64,000 bases of DNA from Enterobacter asburiae (lineage in GTDB: Bacteria; Pseudomonadota; Gammaproteobacteria; Enterobacterales; Enterobacteriaceae): NCBI RefSeq assembly GCF_008080435.1, contig NZ_VRKN01000001.1, forward strand, positions 310,001-374,000, read 5' to 3'. This document shows, in pieces, positions 21,124 through 28,392 of this stretch. The notes under the pieces are model-generated. The model saw only the letters and a program-made list of their open reading frames with translations, did not search any database and was not told where the DNA came from. Position 1 is the first letter of the stretch. Every line of letters starts with the position of its first letter. The position numbers and the translations under genes were made by a program.

Positions 21124-22218
21124 ATGGGATTCAAATGCGGTATCGTCGGTCTGCCAAACGTGGGCAAATCCACCCTGTTTAACGCGCTTACCAAAGCGGG
21201 TATCGAAGCGGCGAACTTCCCGTTCTGTACCATCGAACCTAACACCGGCGTTGTGCCAATGCCTGACCCGCGCCTGGACCAGCTCGCGGAAATCGTGAAG
21301 CCGCAGCGCATTCTGCCAACCACCATGGAATTCGTGGACATCGCGGGTCTGGTAAAAGGCGCATCCAAAGGTGAAGGTCTAGGTAACCAGTTCCTGACCA
21401 ACATCCGTGAAACCGAAGCGATCGGCCACGTTGTGCGCTGTTTCGAGAACGACAACATCATCCACGTAAACAATAAAGTGGATCCGGCTGACGACATCGA
21501 CGTCATCAACACCGAGCTGGCGCTCTCTGACCTCGACACCTGCGAACGCGCTATTCACCGCGTGCAGAAGAAAGCCAAAGGCGGCGACAAAGATGCGAAA
21601 GCAGAACTGGCTGCACTGGAGAAATGTCTGCCGCAGCTGGAAAACGCCGGCATGCTGCGCGCGCTGAAAAACCTGACGGAAGAAGACAAGGCAGCAATCA
21701 AATACCTGAGCTTCCTGACCCTGAAGCCAACCATGTACATCGCCAACGTTAACGAAGACGGTTTCGAGAACAACCCTTACCTGGACAAGGTGCGTGAAAT
21801 CGCAGCGGCTGAAGGTTCTGTGGTTGTGGCGGTTTGCGCTGCCGTTGAATCCGATATCGCTGAGCTGGACGACGCCGACCGTGAAGAGTTCATGACCGAG
21901 CTGGGTCTGGAAGAGCCAGGCCTGAACCGCGTAATTCGCGCAGGCTATGAGCTGCTGAACCTGCAGACCTACTTCACCGCTGGCGTGAAAGAAGTGCGTG
22001 CGTGGACGATTCCTGTAGGTGCGACTGCGCCTCAGGCGGCCGGTAAGATCCACACCGACTTTGAGAAAGGCTTTATTCGTGCACAAACTATCGCGTTTGA
22101 AGACTTTATCACCTACAAGGGTGAGCAAGGCGCGAAAGAAGCAGGCAAGATGCGTGCGGAAGGGAAAGATTACATCGTTAAGGATGGCGATGTGATGAAC
22201 TTCTTGTTTAACGTCTAA
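21124..22218 (+). CDS. ychF: Redox-regulated ribosome-binding ATPase YchF (OLA1 family)
   Basis: Obg-superfamily P-loop NTPase that hydrolyses ATP and binds the ribosome; implicated in the oxidative stress response. It has 364 residues (E. coli 363). G1 is [15 protein letters not shown]3 region [11 protein letters not shown], an inserted coiled-coil domain follows, and the C-terminal TGS domain starts at [17 protein letters not shown] and ends [10 protein letters not shown]. The G4 motif is the non-canonical type of this ATP-specific family. The last 103 bp are present a second time at 27131-27233, with only one amino acid difference. Confidence 0.97.
   Translation: MGFKCGIVGLPNVGKSTLFNALTKAGIEAANFPFCTIEPNTGVVPMPDPRLDQLAEIVKPQRILPTTMEFVDIAGLVKGASKGEGLGNQFLTNIRETEAIGHVVRCFENDNIIHVNNKVDPADDIDVINTELALSDLDTCERAIHRVQKKAKGGDKDAKAELAALEKCLPQLENAGMLRALKNLTEEDKAAIKYLSFLTLKPTMYIANVNEDGFENNPYLDKVREIAAAEGSVVVAVCAAVESDIAELDDADREEFMTELGLEEPGLNRVIRAGYELLNLQTYFTAGVKEVRAWTIPVGATAPQAAGKIHTDFEKGFIRAQTIAFEDFITYKGEQGAKEAGKMRAEGKDYIVKDGDVMNFLFNV
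22116..22218 (+). repeat. Direct repeat, copy 1: 3' end of ychF
   Basis: These 103 bp, ending at the ychF stop, recur at 27131-27233 in the same orientation with 6 mismatches and no gap by hand alignment. The pair encloses the autotransporter and the broken Rhs core. Confidence 0.93.
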
Positions 22219-22232
22219 ATAAAATTCGTTGT

Positions 22233-22260
22233 CTTATGAGGTGTCGCTGAATCTCATAAG
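22233..22260. repeat. Perfect 8-bp inverted repeat after ychF
   Basis: CTTATGAG ... CTCATAAG with a 12-base loop begins 15 bp after the ychF stop and just before the terminator. It could be part of the termination region or a boundary of the inserted segment. Nothing identifies it further. Confidence 0.4.
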
Positions 22261-22276
22261 GATCGCTAAAACATAT

Positions 22277-22303
22277 AAAATCCACGCAGTTGCGTGGATT
22301 TTT
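22277..22303 (+). terminator. Intrinsic terminator downstream of ychF
   Basis: AAAATCCACGC-AGTT-GCGTGGATTTTT forms a stable hairpin with a T-run. The rest of the 22219-22650 gap is AT-rich with no gene seen. Confidence 0.85.
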
Positions 22304-22310
22304 CATTTCA

Positions 22311-22650
22311 TAGAGTCTCAAGTTATCTCGTAATAACGCAATCAAAATTGCATCGGTAACGCATATGCCATAACGATTGGTGGTTCACGATTCAGTTCGT
22401 ATTTTCAGACCAAACTAACTGCCAGGGCACCTGAGATATTAAATCCACGAACAAATACTGACTGTCATAACAGGAGATGCCATTTCACTCACCCTCCATA
22501 TTGGATATTCTCGCAATAGATTAATCCATCCGGCGCCATGAATTAATAGAGGAAACTTCTGATTTTTTAGCTTTAACATTGATTTCACCACTCAAGTCTG
22601 GAATATGATTAATTAAAAATATTATTTTATAATTAAAAAACGGACTTTGA
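22311..22650. other. AT-rich leader of the autotransporter gene
   Basis: About 340 bp without a convincing ORF, markedly more AT-rich than the ychF side. A TATAAT hexamer lies at 22628-22633, but only 17 bp from the ATG and without a good -35, so it is not a secure promoter. The ribosome site (ACGGACTTTGA) is weak. Confidence 0.5.
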
Positions 22651-25600
22651 ATGAAATATAAAGCTTTATCAATAATGTGTTTCACAGCAATCCATTCCAC
22701 AAATGCCTTCGCAGGGTTGATGAGCGATAAATTTACTGTTCAGGAATTTCGGGATTTTGCAGAAAACCTTGGCCGCTATACACCGGGTATGACAGGAATA
22801 AGCATTCCGGAAAAAGACGCTATGACGTCTCATACGTTGAATTTCCCAATGCCAGATTTTGGCTCTGTCATTTCAGGGGGATATGCCACGCTTTACTCCC
22901 CTTCTTATCTTGCCAGCGTAAAACACAACAGCGGCTATAAGTCCGTCGACTTCGGTAACAGCGCTAAATATAAAACGACCTATGTGCTGATCAACCGTAA
23001 TGAGGATAGCAGCCAGGATTTTCACCTGCCGCGTCTGAATAAAGTGGTTACGGAGGCCGCTGCGCTACCGCAGGTAGTCACCGGCTCGGATCTGAAGGCA
23101 CATCCGGAGCGTTACGTTTATTATGCCCGCGCAGGTGCCGGTACACAGGTGCAACTCGATGCTGAGACCGGAGCTGAACAAAATCTGACCGGAGCTTATA
23201 ACTGGAAAACCGGCGGAACGTTTAATAAGGTCGTATTTGAAAATGCGCGACTTCGCTGGTACATGCATGGTCCGGACGATCCCAACGTTGCCCCCCTTGA
23301 AATAGGTGGTAAAGGCGGCGACAGCGGTAGCCCGGTTTTGGTTTATGACAACGTGGATAACGTCTGGAAGCTGGCTGGCGTCACCACGGCGATAGGTGAC
23401 AGCGGTTATAACCAACGTACTTATGCCCTGTTTTTACAAAGCGATTTTGCCCAGGCGGTGATCGCGGCCAATACATCTCCTGACGTTAAAGATAGTGATG
23501 GAGAGGGAGATATTCACTGGACGCAGGAGGTCATTACCCAGGGAAACCACCGCTGGGGCTGGACTGGACTGGCCGATCGCTATAAAAATCTCGCGCCTTC
23601 ACAGGCAAGCTACGAGGAACTTGATTCCACCCGGGATCTGCGCTTTAGCGGCGACGGGGGCAGCCTGATACTTGATGATGCCATTAACATGGGGGCCGGA
23701 AAGCTGCAGTTCTCGGCTAACTACGTGGTTCAGCCGGGCCGTGACCCGGCCGCAACCTGGGCTGGCGGCGGAATTGAAGTTGATGAACGGCGCACGGTGT
23801 ACTGGGGGGTAAACGGCGTTGCCAATGATGCGCTGCATAAAATCGGTAAGGGTACGTTGTGGGTAAACGCAGTCGGCGATAATCCAGGGTCGCTTAACGT
23901 TGGAGACGGTACCGTGGTACTTGACCAGCAGGCCGATGATGCAGGTCATAAGCAGGCCTTTTCCTCGGTCACGCTCGTCAGCGGTCGTCCTACCGTGGTG
24001 CTCAGCGACGCCGGGCAGCTCAGCACCGATAACATTTTCTTCGGTTACCGGGGCGGCACGCTGGATCTCAATGGTAATAACCTCGGTTTTCGGGAAATAA
24101 ACCACACCGACAGCGGCGCTGCACTCGTAAACAGAAATTCTACTGTGGCCTCCACCGTGATGCTGACGGGCTATTCTCCGGATGACATCGCGCTGAACCG
24201 CTGGAGTTCGACCAGAAAAGGCAACCCCGGAGATCTCTACCTCTATAACAACCCCTACAACCATAAAACAGAATATTTCCGACTGAAGACAGAATCTTAT
24301 GGCTATTTCCCGACCAGTCAGACCAGTAATTCATCATGGGAATACATGGGCAACGATCGGGATCAAGCCGCGCTGGCGATAACGACAGAGCGTAATCGGC
24401 TGGTGTTCCGCGGTTTCCTGGGCGAGCGGGATAGCGCGAAGGCACAGGGCAAGCTCAATATCACCCTGGCCATGCCTGACGTCTCATCCGTGATGGCCCT
24501 GACGGGTGGAGCCAACGTCACGGGGGCCATGGACGTTAAGTCCGGGACGCTGCTGCTTTCCGGTCAGCCGGTTCCTCATGCAGGGGGAGTGGTATATGAC
24601 GATGACTGGCAGACTGCCTCGTTCAGAGCGGACACGATCGACGTGCGGTCGGGTGCGGTACTTCAGGTCGGAACGTGGACGCAGGTCTATGCCGATATTA
24701 AAGCCGCCGATGGCGCGCAGGTGCTGCTGGGTTATCACGACGCCCAGGACGGTGGAACGCCGCTCTGGCGTTGTGCTGAGGTGATAAACACTGATACAGG
24801 CAGATGCAGTCAGGAGCCCCTTTCGCAGGAGGTGGCTGACGCACTGCCGGAGAGCACCGTCGAGGGCGATATTACCCTGGGCAGCGGTGCGCATCTTCAG
24901 CTTGGAAAAGTGGTCTGGCAGGGTAGTCTCGCCGGGCAGGCACAGAGCAGCATGAGCCTGGCGAGTACGTCCTTATGGCGAATGACAGACAGCAGTGTCG
25001 TCGACACGCTGGTTGCCGCGCCCGGAAGCCGCATCTCGACATTACCGCTTCAGGACAACACCTGGCATGCCAAAACGCTTACGGTCGACGCACTGCATGC
25101 CACGGGCACGCTGCTGAATCTTGGTCTGAATATCTCTGCCGGCACCGGCGATAAGGTGGTTATCACCAGCGAGGCAACCGGTCAAGGCAACATGCTCAAT
25201 ATCGTTCCGCTGGCCGAAGATGGGACGCTATTGCCGCCGAAGCAGGGTGCGGTATTTGCCGACGCGCCGGGAGGCACCGATCACAACTACTTCACCCTGG
25301 CTTCGCTTTCACGCGGTTTTACCCTCTATACGCCTGACTATCAGGTTAAGGATGAAAACAATCGAGTTCTCTGGGTGCTTGAACGCAAGCAGAATAACGA
25401 TCCGGTGACACCGGTAGAGACGCCGACCGCTCCGGATGTCTCCGCGGCACCTGAAGAAACACCGGACGCCCCGGATATCCCGGCGGTTTCAGAAGAGAAA
25501 CCTGTCACTTCCGCTGAGCCGGTGATACTGGAAGAAAAACCGGCCACATCGCAGACAGATACAGAAGACTCAACGGATGAACAAACGTATAAGACAGAAG

Positions 25601-26535
25601 ATGTTAAACCAGGCTCCATCAATGACTGGTTTACCATTGAAGATAACCGGCCTCTGATTCATCACACGCGTGCACTAATGGCTTCACGGCAGTACCTGGT
25701 GAGTGAAGCCGTCAGCCAACTGTATAACCGGACGAACGTCCTGCACAACGCGCCTGAAGACGCTGGCTCGTGGGTCACCCTTGAACAACGTAAAGGCAAT
25801 TTTCTGGGACTGGATGCCAGCCAGCAGACGCTGGCGCTGGGCTGGGATCGCCACGATGGAATCCAGGGCGGGGGAATCGGTGTCAGCTATACCCAGGGCA
25901 AAATAAAAGGGGCTGGTGATGAAAGCCACCGCATGGCGACGGCGGGAGCATACTATACCCGGGGATGGGGTAAAGGAGGGTTTGTTGACGTTTCGGGTCA
26001 GTATATGCACCTCCTCCAGGATATCACGCTCGATCCGCTGACGGGCATACAGGGGCAAAAACGCAACAGTCATATTCTGACAGGCGGAGTAAGAACAGGT
26101 TATCAGTTCGGTTTCTTCAGCGATGCACTGCAGCTCAAACCATTTGCTGGGGTAAGTACAGCGCATCTTTCGGGGTATTCCCTGCAGGGTGATAATGCTG
26201 ACGTCAGACTCAGTTCCGCGACACCTTATTACGCAAGTGCAGGGCTGCAGTTGCAGAAGCGTGGTTTTGGCAAGAGTCTGGAAAACATTAACCTGACGGC
26301 CAGCATGGAGTATTTGTACTCGCCGGGTAAAAATGGTTCGCAGACAACACTCGCAGACCGGCAGTCAGTTCGCCACTACGCCTCCTGGTCTGACAACCGT
26401 TACCGTGTGAAAGTGGGGCTGGATGGAGATATCTCTCAGGATGTAATGGTCAGTGCAAAAGGTGAAACCAGCTTCGGTGGTGTCTTCAGGACGGATTACA
26501 GTGGTTCCGTCAATCTGATATACCGCTTCAGGTAA
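22651..26535 (+). CDS. S6-family serine protease autotransporter (SPATE/IgA-protease-like)
   Basis: Type V secreted protein of 1294 residues: signal peptide 1-21 (ends NAFA), protease-bearing passenger, linker, and C-terminal beta-barrel. The S6 protease triad is visible: His92 in SVKHNSGY, Asp123 in SSQDFHLPRLNK, Ser225 in GGDSGSP. The passenger continues as a beta-helix-like repeat region to about residue 920. A Glu/Pro/Thr-rich stretch (about 915-975) precedes the translocator domain (SQLYNRTNVLHNAPEDAGSW ...) ending NLIYRFR. The signal peptide is short compared with the ~50-residue extended signals of SPATEs, and the final residue is Arg rather than Phe. A substrate cannot be predicted. 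In E. coli K-12 an autotransporter gene (ycgV) also adjoins ychF. Confidence 0.88.
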   Translation: MKYKALSIMCFTAIHSTNAFAGLMSDKFTVQEFRDFAENLGRYTPGMTGISIPEKDAMTSHTLNFPMPDFGSVISGGYATLYSPSYLASVKHNSGYKSVDFGNSAKYKTTYVLINRNEDSSQDFHLPRLNKVVTEAAALPQVVTGSDLKAHPERYVYYARAGAGTQVQLDAETGAEQNLTGAYNWKTGGTFNKVVFENARLRWYMHGPDDPNVAPLEIGGKGGDSGSPVLVYDNVDNVWKLAGVTTAIGDSGYNQRTYALFLQSDFAQAVIAANTSPDVKDSDGEGDIHWTQEVITQGNHRWGWTGLADRYKNLAPSQASYEELDSTRDLRFSGDGGSLILDDAINMGAGKLQFSANYVVQPGRDPAATWAGGGIEVDERRTVYWGVNGVANDALHKIGKGTLWVNAVGDNPGSLNVGDGTVVLDQQADDAGHKQAFSSVTLVSGRPTVVLSDAGQLSTDNIFFGYRGGTLDLNGNNLGFREINHTDSGAALVNRNSTVASTVMLTGYSPDDIALNRWSSTRKGNPGDLYLYNNPYNHKTEYFRLKTESYGYFPTSQTSNSSWEYMGNDRDQAALAITTERNRLVFRGFLGERDSAKAQGKLNITLAMPDVSSVMALTGGANVTGAMDVKSGTLLLSGQPVPHAGGVVYDDDWQTASFRADTIDVRSGAVLQVGTWTQVYADIKAADGAQVLLGYHDAQDGGTPLWRCAEVINTDTGRCSQEPLSQEVADALPESTVEGDITLGSGAHLQLGKVVWQGSLAGQAQSSMSLASTSLWRMTDSSVVDTLVAAPGSRISTLPLQDNTWHAKTLTVDALHATGTLLNLGLNISAGTGDKVVITSEATGQGNMLNIVPLAEDGTLLPPKQGAVFADAPGGTDHNYFTLASLSRGFTLYTPDYQVKDENNRVLWVLERKQNNDPVTPVETPTAPDVSAAPEETPDAPDIPAVSEEKPVTSAEPVILEEKPATSQTDTEDSTDEQTYKTEDVKPGSINDWFTIEDNRPLIHHTRALMASRQYLVSEAVSQLYNRTNVLHNAPEDAGSWVTLEQRKGNFLGLDASQQTLALGWDRHDGIQGGGIGVSYTQGKIKGAGDESHRMATAGAYYTRGWGKGGFVDVSGQYMHLLQDITLDPLTGIQGQKRNSHILTGGVRTGYQFGFFSDALQLKPFAGVSTAHLSGYSLQGDNADVRLSSATPYYASAGLQLQKRGFGKSLENINLTASMEYLYSPGKNGSQTTLADRQSVRHYASWSDNRYRVKVGLDGDISQDVMVSAKGETSFGGVFRTDYSGSVNLIYRFR

Positions 26536-26562
26536 CCAGGGAGCCGGCAGTAGGTTGGAGGG

Positions 26563-26591
26563 ATGTCAGGCTTTAATCTTTTTCCTGACAT
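26563..26591 (+). terminator. Possible terminator of the autotransporter gene
   Basis: ATGTCAGG ... CCTGACAT, an 8-bp perfect inverted repeat with a 13-base T-rich loop, 27 bp after the stop. There is no T-run after the stem, so termination is only possible. Confidence 0.35.
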
Positions 26592-26599
26592 GATTAGGT

Positions 26600-27130
26600 T
26601 TAATAAACCCTGCCGGTCCTGCTCACTGGATAGCGTATAACGTCTTCTTGTTTTAACCCCACAGGATCTATTCTGGTGAGACTATTTGCACCATACTGGT
26701 AAAGATCTATCCTCCCGCCAACCCTGTCAGGCCCTGCTGCGTAAACCGCCCGCAGTCCGGGTCAGAATACCGGAACAGATTGTAGTGCTGCCTTTCTCAC
26801 GGTCCAGATATTGCCCCTGCATGCGCTGGTTCTGAGAATATCCTGATACCTTCTTCTCGTTTTCCCGCACCTGGTTATTGCGGTAGTCGTAATCCCAGTG
26901 GCACGGTAATGGGTGTTGGGTGTTGGGTGTTGGGTGTTGGGTGTTGGGTGTTGGGTGTTGGGTGTTGGGTGTTGGGTGTTGGGTGTTGGGTGTTGGGCAT
27001 TGCGGGTAAAATCGTCCCGGCGATGCAATCGGCCAAGGCGGTCATACTCGTTGCGCGTGGTCAGCAACCCCTGAATACGGTTGGTCTCAAGGTGGAGGTC
27101 GTCGCGAATATACTGGCAGCTTATCAAAGG
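26600..27130 (-). pseudogene. Broken Rhs core fragment
   Basis: Two pieces of an Rhs core are fused. Bases ~26660-26860 match the end of the intact Rhs core (28800-28985). Bases 26868-27125 match 29635-29840, so about 650 bp are deleted between them. In the first piece the minus strand reads LYQYGANSLTRIDPVGL, the conserved Rhs core boundary, then about 17 codons to a stop at 26600: only the beginning of a toxin tip survives. The frame is disrupted by a 7-bp repeat array. At 27115-27135 the Rhs sequence switches to the ychF 3' end within a short stretch of similarity. It is in the same orientation as the intact rhs gene. Confidence 0.88.
26911..26997. repeat. Heptanucleotide tandem repeat, 12 copies of GGGTGTT
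   Basis: Twelve perfect copies of GGGTGTT (26911-26994) followed by GGG. The complement is AACACCC. Since seven is not a multiple of three, every frame reads the same seven-residue unit (TQHPTPN on the minus strand, GVGCWVL on the plus strand) and neither strand gains a stop. The array sits where the intact Rhs has a non-repetitive GGCGACGGGCGCTGGGCATT, so it appears to have grown from a GGGCGCTGGG-like seed. Confidence 0.97.
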
Positions 27131-27233
27131 CAAGGGTGAGCAAGGTGCGAAAGAAGCTGGCAAGATGCGTGCGGAAGAGAAAGATTACATCGTTAAAGAT
27201 GGCGATGTGATGAACTTCTTGTTTAACGTTTGA
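27131..27233 (+). repeat. Direct repeat, copy 2: displaced 3' end of ychF
   Basis: 103 bp colinear with 22116-22218. The six differences are five silent or stop-codon changes (TAA to TGA) and one Gly-to-Glu change; the reading frame is intact up to TGA at 27231. There is no start and it is joined to Rhs DNA upstream, so it is not expressed as YchF. It most likely marks the original ychF/T6SS junction or an incoming allele. Confidence 0.92.
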
Positions 27234-27288
27234 TTTTTTTGCGTGTGATCTATCAATAGATAACTAGTTTGCCCGCTGGCCAAGTACC

Positions 27289-27726
27289 TCACCATCCACA
27301 GGGCATATGCCCTGCTTCATAAACATTAATTAATCTGTCAAAAAAGAAAGGCCCTTGCAGTAAAGAACTATACGCATCTTCAAGCAAATAATTCACAAGA
27401 TCCCATTTTAGGTTCTCAATCATTGAGCTTTTCTCAAATTCTGGGAAAGTTATTTTGAGGATAATATCATTCTCCACAACTTTCTTAGCTTCTGTAACCA
27501 AAGAGTTCCAGCATTGATATTTGTTAGTATGTTTTTTTGCGAGATAACCCGTTATTTCATTACCAGCCTCCAAGGTGGCACTCTCCCATTCATCACTATT
27601 CAGCCCTTTTATAAATAAGCTAAGGGACTGAGCCTGGATAACACCAGTGAGTGTCGTTGCCACACCAAGATTAACAAACCAATTAATATTATTTAACCTA
27701 TATGTTGCTAACTGGGATATCTTCAT
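27289..27726 (-). CDS. Unrecognised 145-residue protein, candidate orphan immunity protein
   Basis: I do not recognise a family. The AT-rich gene has a good ribosome site (CAGGTTAAAAC before ATG) and encodes a soluble, moderately acidic protein with no signal peptide; one hydrophobic stretch (NLGVATTLTGVIQAQSLSLFI) lies near the N-terminus. It is the last gene of the leftward T6SS array, 172 bp after the SMI1/KNR4 gene and 55 bp before the ychF remnant. Position, base composition and size suggest the immunity gene of an Rhs tip that has since been replaced. This is inference from context only. Confidence 0.6.
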   Translation of the reverse strand: MKISQLATYRLNNINWFVNLGVATTLTGVIQAQSLSLFIKGLNSDEWESATLEAGNEITGYLAKKHTNKYQCWNSLVTEAKKVVENDIILKITFPEFEKSSMIENLKWDLVNYLLEDAYSSLLQGPFFFDRLINVYEAGHMPCGW

Positions 27727-27898
27727 GTTTTAACCTGATTTATTCCACCAGGAATCCTAGGTACGTTCATACCACCAAGCGCGCCATGCTGATTTATAAT
27801 AAAACCCTATGATTTGTGTCACAGAGTTTTATTAAGAATATGAATATCAAAACAACAGCGATCGAATTAAATAAATCGATTGAATTTTTAAGTATCCT

Positions 27899-28381
27899 TT
27901 AAGAAAGATCCTCATCTGCTACTAATCCGTTAACAAAGTTGGCAAATGAATTTGTCAGATATCTTTGAAGTTTTGTGTGATTCTCTTGCATAGTCAAATC
28001 TTCATCAAAAGAATCTGTAGCAAAATATACAATTGAGTAATTATCTAAATCCAGACAGAAGAAATTCCCTCCCCAATCATTTGCGAAAGGAAGCAGGTTT
28101 TTAGGAATCACTTCCCTATCCACCATGCTGATATAGCAACCGTCAATTAAAGATCCAGGATCATCATTTGTCTGACTATTATAAACAAACGGTTTAAACG
28201 CAGCCACCTCTACTGGCTCAAAATCTTCATCATCGTCCCACCAACTTTTCTCTGGCGTGCCACCATTGAATTGCAGATAATGTGAAACGAAATCATCAGG
28301 AAGAGTAAAAGATAATTTCTCTTCCGTTTTAGCAATATCTGCACGTCCAATCTTTTTTTCACAGTTACTGAAATGATTCAT
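27899..28381 (-). CDS. SMI1/KNR4 (SUKH) family protein, putative immunity to the Rhs nuclease tip
   Basis: Cytoplasmic protein of 160 residues. SUKH features are an N-terminal I-x-x-x-E-x-x-x-x-x-x-LP pattern (IAKTEEKLSFTLPDDFVSHYLQFNGG), LLPFANDWGGNFFCLDL and a C-terminal helix. SUKH proteins commonly neutralise nuclease toxins. The gene directly follows the Rhs tip, as expected of a cognate immunity gene. The ATG at 28381 is used (GAGG nine bases upstream); a GTG at 28396 overlaps the rhs stop and is the alternative. The gene is clearly more AT-rich than the Rhs core. Confidence 0.85.
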   Translation of the reverse strand: MNHFSNCEKKIGRADIAKTEEKLSFTLPDDFVSHYLQFNGGTPEKSWWDDDEDFEPVEVAAFKPFVYNSQTNDDPGSLIDGCYISMVDREVIPKNLLPFANDWGGNFFCLDLDNYSIVYFATDSFDEDLTMQENHTKLQRYLTNSFANFVNGLVADEDLS

Positions 28382-28392
28382 AGATTTATACC

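Noticed and set aside
26911..26997. CRISPR array
   Set aside because: The unit is 7 bp with no spacers; it is a simple tandem repeat.
26909..27139. Plus-strand ORF through the 7-bp repeat (GVGCWVL repeats) as a real repeat protein
   Set aside because: The frame is open only because the repeat lacks stops; it is antisense to an Rhs relic and has no ribosome site.
26762..27163. 133-codon minus-strand ORF with TQHPTPN repeats as a gene
   Set aside because: Its start lies in the ychF remnant and its frame leaves the Rhs frame after the repeat; it is a by-product of the pseudogene.
27131..27233. Second functional ychF gene
   Set aside because: Only the last 103 bp are present and they are joined to Rhs DNA, without a start.
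22219..27233. Classical integrative element with integrase and tRNA attachment site
   Set aside because: No integrase, transposase or tRNA gene is seen; the repeat is the end of a protein gene.
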